From Lineus longissimus (lineage: Eukaryota > Nemertea > Pilidiophora > Heteronemertea > Lineidae), in contig NC_088320.1 of NCBI RefSeq assembly GCF_910592395.1, forward strand, positions 15,932,501-15,996,500: 64,000 nt of DNA. Direction: 5' to 3'. Each line of letters begins with the position of its first letter. Position 1 is the stretch's first letter. Positions 56,401-62,400 of this stretch are shown here, piece by piece. The notes under the pieces were generated by a model. It searched no databases and was not told the DNA's origin. It saw only the letters and a program-made list of their open reading frames with translations. Made by a program: the position numbers and the translations under genes.

Positions 56401-59400
56401 GAAATGTATGAGCATCTTAGCAAGAATCGCGTCCAGAGGGTGCTCGTAATTTTGTCGTAGCGATTTAGAAGCAAACGTGTACCTCCAGTAGATGATGCGT
56501 TTACGGACATCTTCACGATGCCACCATTCCATGCTGTCACTGTGAAGAAATACATCCTGTTGTGGGTGAGGGTTCGGTTGTATGGTCCCAAGTCAATACA
56601 GAAGCTGCTGTGATGTGAGCCGATACGATGCCGGTTGACTATGTCGACAGAGAATCGCGCGGTTCCGACAGATAGCTCAAACGACGTGAGCCCTGATTGT
56701 GGATCGCTGAAACCGAGCCAACTGGCGCATATCTGCAAGATATTTACATCGTTTTACTACGAACTTGAGTAAGAGAGGTGACTTACGAAATGAACAATGT
56801 GAATAGTCATATTTTAATACTGAAGGTGGATTCGTGAGTAGTATTGTACGCTCAATTTGATCTAATACTCTGGTTTCTCACACCTAACGTCCACTGCAGA
56901 AAGCCAGCGTATGTGTTCATTTTGGTAGGCCCACGACGGGAGTGAGTTTCTTGATTGATTGACCAGCAACACCTTACTCACCTTACGTTGATATTTAAAA
57001 TATCTCTGATCTACGTGCACTGTCTCGCCATCAAATACGGATCCTGCCAGTGGGGGAGAACGGTCAACCATGATAGGACTATCAGCGACAACCTCAGTGA
57101 ACATGTCAACTTAAATACAATAATATGACACACGGCTGAGCAAAACTAGATACTGACATTTCTTTATAAATGTATTACATAAATCAGAAAATATGAATCC
57201 ATACAAAATCATTTAAAATCTGCATCATTTTATTCTCATTCAAAAATTGGTTGATGACAACTTTCGATTGACTGATTTTAAGTGACCTTCCACTTAATCA
57301 AATAAACCCCTTAAAAGATAAACCCTGCTGTGATAAAATACATCAATAATTGTTCATTTGTTCCTTCTGCATGATCAGCTATGTGTATATCGTGATTTCT
57401 TCCTCAACTCCCATCCCGGTTTCTCAGAATGGTACGTTTTCTCGCCAAGGATACTTACTGGATCTACTCACCAATAAGATCCCAAGCCCGACAATACCCG
57501 ATTTCTACTCCCGCCTCGATGGGTCGAGCCTGAACAACCGGACATAATAGTAGGCCTTTCGCAGGGGCGGAATATTTTGTCTTCGTTTCTTCCAATTGGA
57601 CTTTAATTGTAATATGAAAGGTTTCGCTCGTTTCGAGTCATGACTATTCATGACGATTACGTACGTTGTTAACTCTTGAATAGATATTCCACCCCTTTTA
57701 TAGCTACGAAAGGCCTACTATTGTGTTCGGCTGTTTAGACTCTACCCATCCCAAGATCCCAAACCCGACAATACCCGATTACTACTCCCGCCTCGATGGG
57801 TCGAGCCCAAACAGCCGGACATAATAGTAGGCCTTTCGCAGGGGCGGAATATATTGTCTTCGTTTCTTCCAATTGGTCTTCAATTGTAATATGAAAAGTT
57901 TCGTTGTAGAGTCATGACTATTCATGACGATTACGTACGTTGTTAACTCTTGAATAGATATTCCACCCTTTTATAGCTACGAAAGGCTTACTATTGTGTT
58001 CGGCTGTTTGGACTCTACCCATCCCAACATCCCAAACCCGACAATACCCGATTTGTACCACCGAGGCTTGGGATCTTATTGGCGAGTGGATCCAGTATCG
58101 AACACACTTTCTTATATAGGTACCTACTGCATCATTATATCCACACATCAAAGAATAGTATATACAGAAGGCGGGTCATTTTAATTATACGTAGTCCTTG
58201 TGGCAACTAGTTATTTGGCACACAGTTGATGTCAACATAAAATTTTATAAGAATGCCAGTCATTAACTATCTGAGTAAAGAAGCATTTGAGACTCCTACC
58301 GTGGTTATAGGCCTTAAGCTTCACCCATGTTTGTACACCATCAGGTAGCTGGTAGGGAATCCGAATGAAGTTTTTTTCGACCGGTAAAAGGAACCATTCT
58401 TTTATGTCGCACGTTCTTTTAGTTCGACCTAGGCATGCGTATATCGCCATAATATGGGATTGAGAGTCGCTACAAAAAAAACAATAAACAATTTAATGAT
58501 TTAGTTTTTTATGGAAAGCTGCGATCCTTAAAAAGGATAACTCGTGTCAAATTTTACCATATAATGTTTTAGCTGTTTTTGACAAATGACTACGTCACTT
58601 TCTCATAAATCGGTAAGGTTTTCGAATCGAAATGCACATTTTCTAGAAATTGATGGTTTAATCCCGCCCGGACGGCTCGCTTCGATGCCGTTTTCGTTGA
58701 TGACGTCACAACATGAACATTTTCGCGGTCGCGGTAGTTTACATTCAGCGATTTTATAAAAAATCTAATCAAAAATGGAAAATTTGAGCTTTACATTTGT
58801 GATCAACAATTAAAAACGGACGTATTTCCGCAAAGTTGTAAATCACATCATAGTATCACTTAACCAGAATTTGCCGCTGGGCAATAAACCATTGTACTAA
58901 TGATCCGTCAATTGAAAATAAATCTGCCGTTAATTTTAGTGCAATTGACTTGGACTTGCAATACGTCCTAAAGGACTGGCGCCTATATCATAAAGCATAA
59001 TGTAGCTCCATTTGTGCAAATGACTTCTTGATGATGGTCGCTTTAAGAGCAGGGCATATCAAGAAGGTACCTTTAAATTATCTAGGTCAATGGTTACATT
59101 AAGCAGCATTTCAGTAAGCTTTTATTCTGTCTCTTACTAATAGGGCAGCCTTAGATCTAATGGAGGATCGGAGACAACGACTTGTGCCCATGTGCCACGG
59201 AACCGATGACCGTGGCACGGAACCGATGACCGTGGCACACATCCTGACAAGATGTGCGAGATTGGCAGCCCTGAGAAAAGACATCTGGCCAGAATGTACC
59301 AGCCTACAAGACCAGCTCTATGGAGACCTCCAACAGCTGCGAAACACCATAGAATACATCAGAAGATCGAACTTGACTGTCTAGAGCGAACGAGAAGAAG

Positions 59401-62400
59401 AAGAAGATCTAATGGAAGGTTGAGGTTCCTTTCGCCGACCCAAAGACCGGATTTTCGATGCGAGGGTCAGCATCTGAAACGTGGAGACTATCGTGGCGCC
59501 TGAGAAACGGTTAACATGTTATTGTAACAGCAGTTGTACGGCTAAAAGACGTAAAAAGCGTCCATCTGAGTGTATGTTGGTGTGGGGTCAGTCGGGGCAG
59601 GCACAGGTAGGGCTATTGTCATTACTCGGGTAGAATATTTAATAGTATTTATCTTGGTCAGTTATAGACGGGACAGGAACGAATTTACAAAATACACTTG
59701 TTGATATAACTGAATAAATTTCGGTTTGTTCCAAATGATTGATTAAGTCGTTTCCTCAATCATTCTAAAATATACTTTTTAAAATTAAATTTACTAGTAA
59801 TTAAATTGGCCAAAAAATATCATTTATCTATTTATTAGTTTCATTATTGACATTCTAGAAGAAATATAATTCAACTAGAACCAGCTTAGCGTTGCCCACA
59901 ACATCAGGATGATTTCTTTTCCTTTGCTATTGTCAATTTCTTTGCAGTCTATGCCCACAAATTACATCTTGTTCAAAATTTGTTTGTATTTGGTTAATAA
60001 TAACTCAGTACTTGCATGTCTATTCCAAAAAGGATCCATAGCCGTCTGTGCCTTGCTATCCTTAATCTCAGACAGGACTCAAAGCAGAAGGTCGTTTTGA
60101 AACGGAGTTCACCACTCAGTATCAAAATGCCTGTCACCAAGTTTCTGTCGCACTGAGATTTTTCATCTATCGGTTGCTTCGGTTAAAGCAAATATAGGGT
60201 AGTAATTTCACGTCAAAATATCGTGGTAGACGGGAACATGTTTAGTATCAATACGCCTACTACTTGCCTACAGCCATAGCGTCAGGGTGGTCTTAGCTAC
60301 TCGATTTTATATCGAGGAATCGTTCTATCGAGCTGTAACATTTTACCTACAATAGTTCATTCATTTTCCTACATGCAGATCCGCTAATTACGGTACAAGC
60401 ACAAAATTCCAACCCGCGTTTGAACAGATTTTTATGAATTCTCATAGTGGTACACCTTAGATTCGAAGGGCTGCTAAAGTTAATGGAATGACACGATAAA
60501 AACGCTATATGAAAGTATTTAATGACGTGGCATTATCGTGGACTTAAATCCTTCCATTAAAGTACCATATTGAAACCTCATTAAAAATCTTTATGATTTA
60601 GGCGCCAGGATCTTCCTAATTCCATTTAACAGATCCTAAGACTGTTCTCATTAACATTACCTTAGAAACTGAACTAGAATTCGGCGTCTTACCTTGCATT
60701 GTGATTTGCCGTAAGAAGGCTAGTCACATCGTTGTAGGCGATATTCCGAATATTTTTCAGAATAGGCGCTGTGTTGTCTATCACGTAGGGAGTGGTATGG
60801 CATACTGTGACCGCTAGAGGGCCTCCGTAATCGGCTCTGTTCAAGGCTCGGATCGTCAGATAGTACGAGCCATCTGCAAAGAACCCTTCACATGCACATA
60901 TACTGATAATAAGATTGAAGATTAGAACCGACTTATCAGTCAATTTGAGGACTGCCCCGGCCCAGGCCCGTGGTATGTGTATTGTTACTTTCGGCGAAAC
61001 AGGTCAGAATAATGATTGGAAAATGAAACAGGTTTTAAACTCAGTACACCGCACAGCAATGCACTGTTCATTGCTGGCCATAATCGCCGAAATCATCAAA
61101 CATATAAAAATTTCCACAATCCTCATAAGATTGTTGATCTATTGAAGCTATTTTGGCTGTACATCGATAGCGAGAAAGAGCTTCCATTTCGACTAGAAAT
61201 TATGATTTTGTAAATTTCTCCCGTTTCGAGACGCCATCAGTCACTCAGGGCGGGGGGGGGGGGGGGGAGCTCTTATATCCATGCGCCTGTTCGTGCATGA
61301 GTGTGGTTATGAGTAGAATGTGGAATCATCAATCTGAAATGGCTCACGGTGAATCACTGTTGCTACTAACGTCTTTGTCTTGTGATCATTTATTTCTTCG
61401 ATTCTCAATGTTTTCTTACTTGATGACGGGTTAATGAGCGAAGCTGTCGGCTTATTTAGAGACTCGCGGGAAATGTCAGCATTTTATCTTCTATTTCATC
61501 AATTAATAACAACAGAATTTTATTGAATGATATTCATCACCGGTCGATTTGGATGGAATTCTAGCAGGAAATCGAGAAATAGTAAAGTCCTGTCGAAAAA
61601 CTTATTGGCGACTGCGCATCCGATCCTGCGCAGGAGTTGTAAATTAGAATTCCAGCTAACCTTCTCGACATATGATGGCACTCACCTTTGAGTTGCGGAT
61701 CCACCTCAATGGTTTCTTTGTGAGTCCATTCTGACTCGTGGTTCAAATGGTCATGGGGATCACGATGTTCCCGTATACGTTCCTCACAAATGGTTTCCCC
61801 TACAGCCAAGGTGTATCCACGAATGCCGCTCTCGGTGTCATGAAACCCATCCCAATTGCCAGCAATGTAACGATTCGATCTGGTGAACCGTAGGTCTCTC
61901 AGTGGAATACCGCCGTTAAACATTGTTTTGGATCCCTCTCCGTCAATTATAACGCTGGTTGTGTAACATAATTAAAAGCGGTTTCAATATAATTGTGATA
62001 GCAAAAGAAGAAGAAATAAATGAAACAGGAATCTTACACTTCCAATGAGTGCGATTGCGTCCACGCATGCGGCAGAGAATTTTTTCAACCGCTGCCCTGC
62101 ATCTAGGAAATGCCAAAATAAATGCATGCTTTGTGAAATGCATGCACAATTGCGTACTTCCAAAACCTACCTGGCGTATACGTTAAGTCCATATGAGTGG
62201 ATAATTCTAAAACAACTGGGTTTATGATGAACCGCATATTACAGTGTAAATGCACTATGCACCAATGAAGCCTCGTTTTCAATTCAGCGGTTATAGTTAG
62301 GCAACCATAAACGCTTGGATTGGTGCAAAATGTGGAAGCATTTCAAAAGCATTTTAAACCACATTTTTTGTTATCCAATTTTAGATGTTTTAGAATAGAA

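Noticed and set aside
60886-60943. Extension of exon 4 upstream in the open frame
   Set aside because: Other acceptors there either break the frame with exon 3 or insert a hydrophobic stretch where the module expects none.
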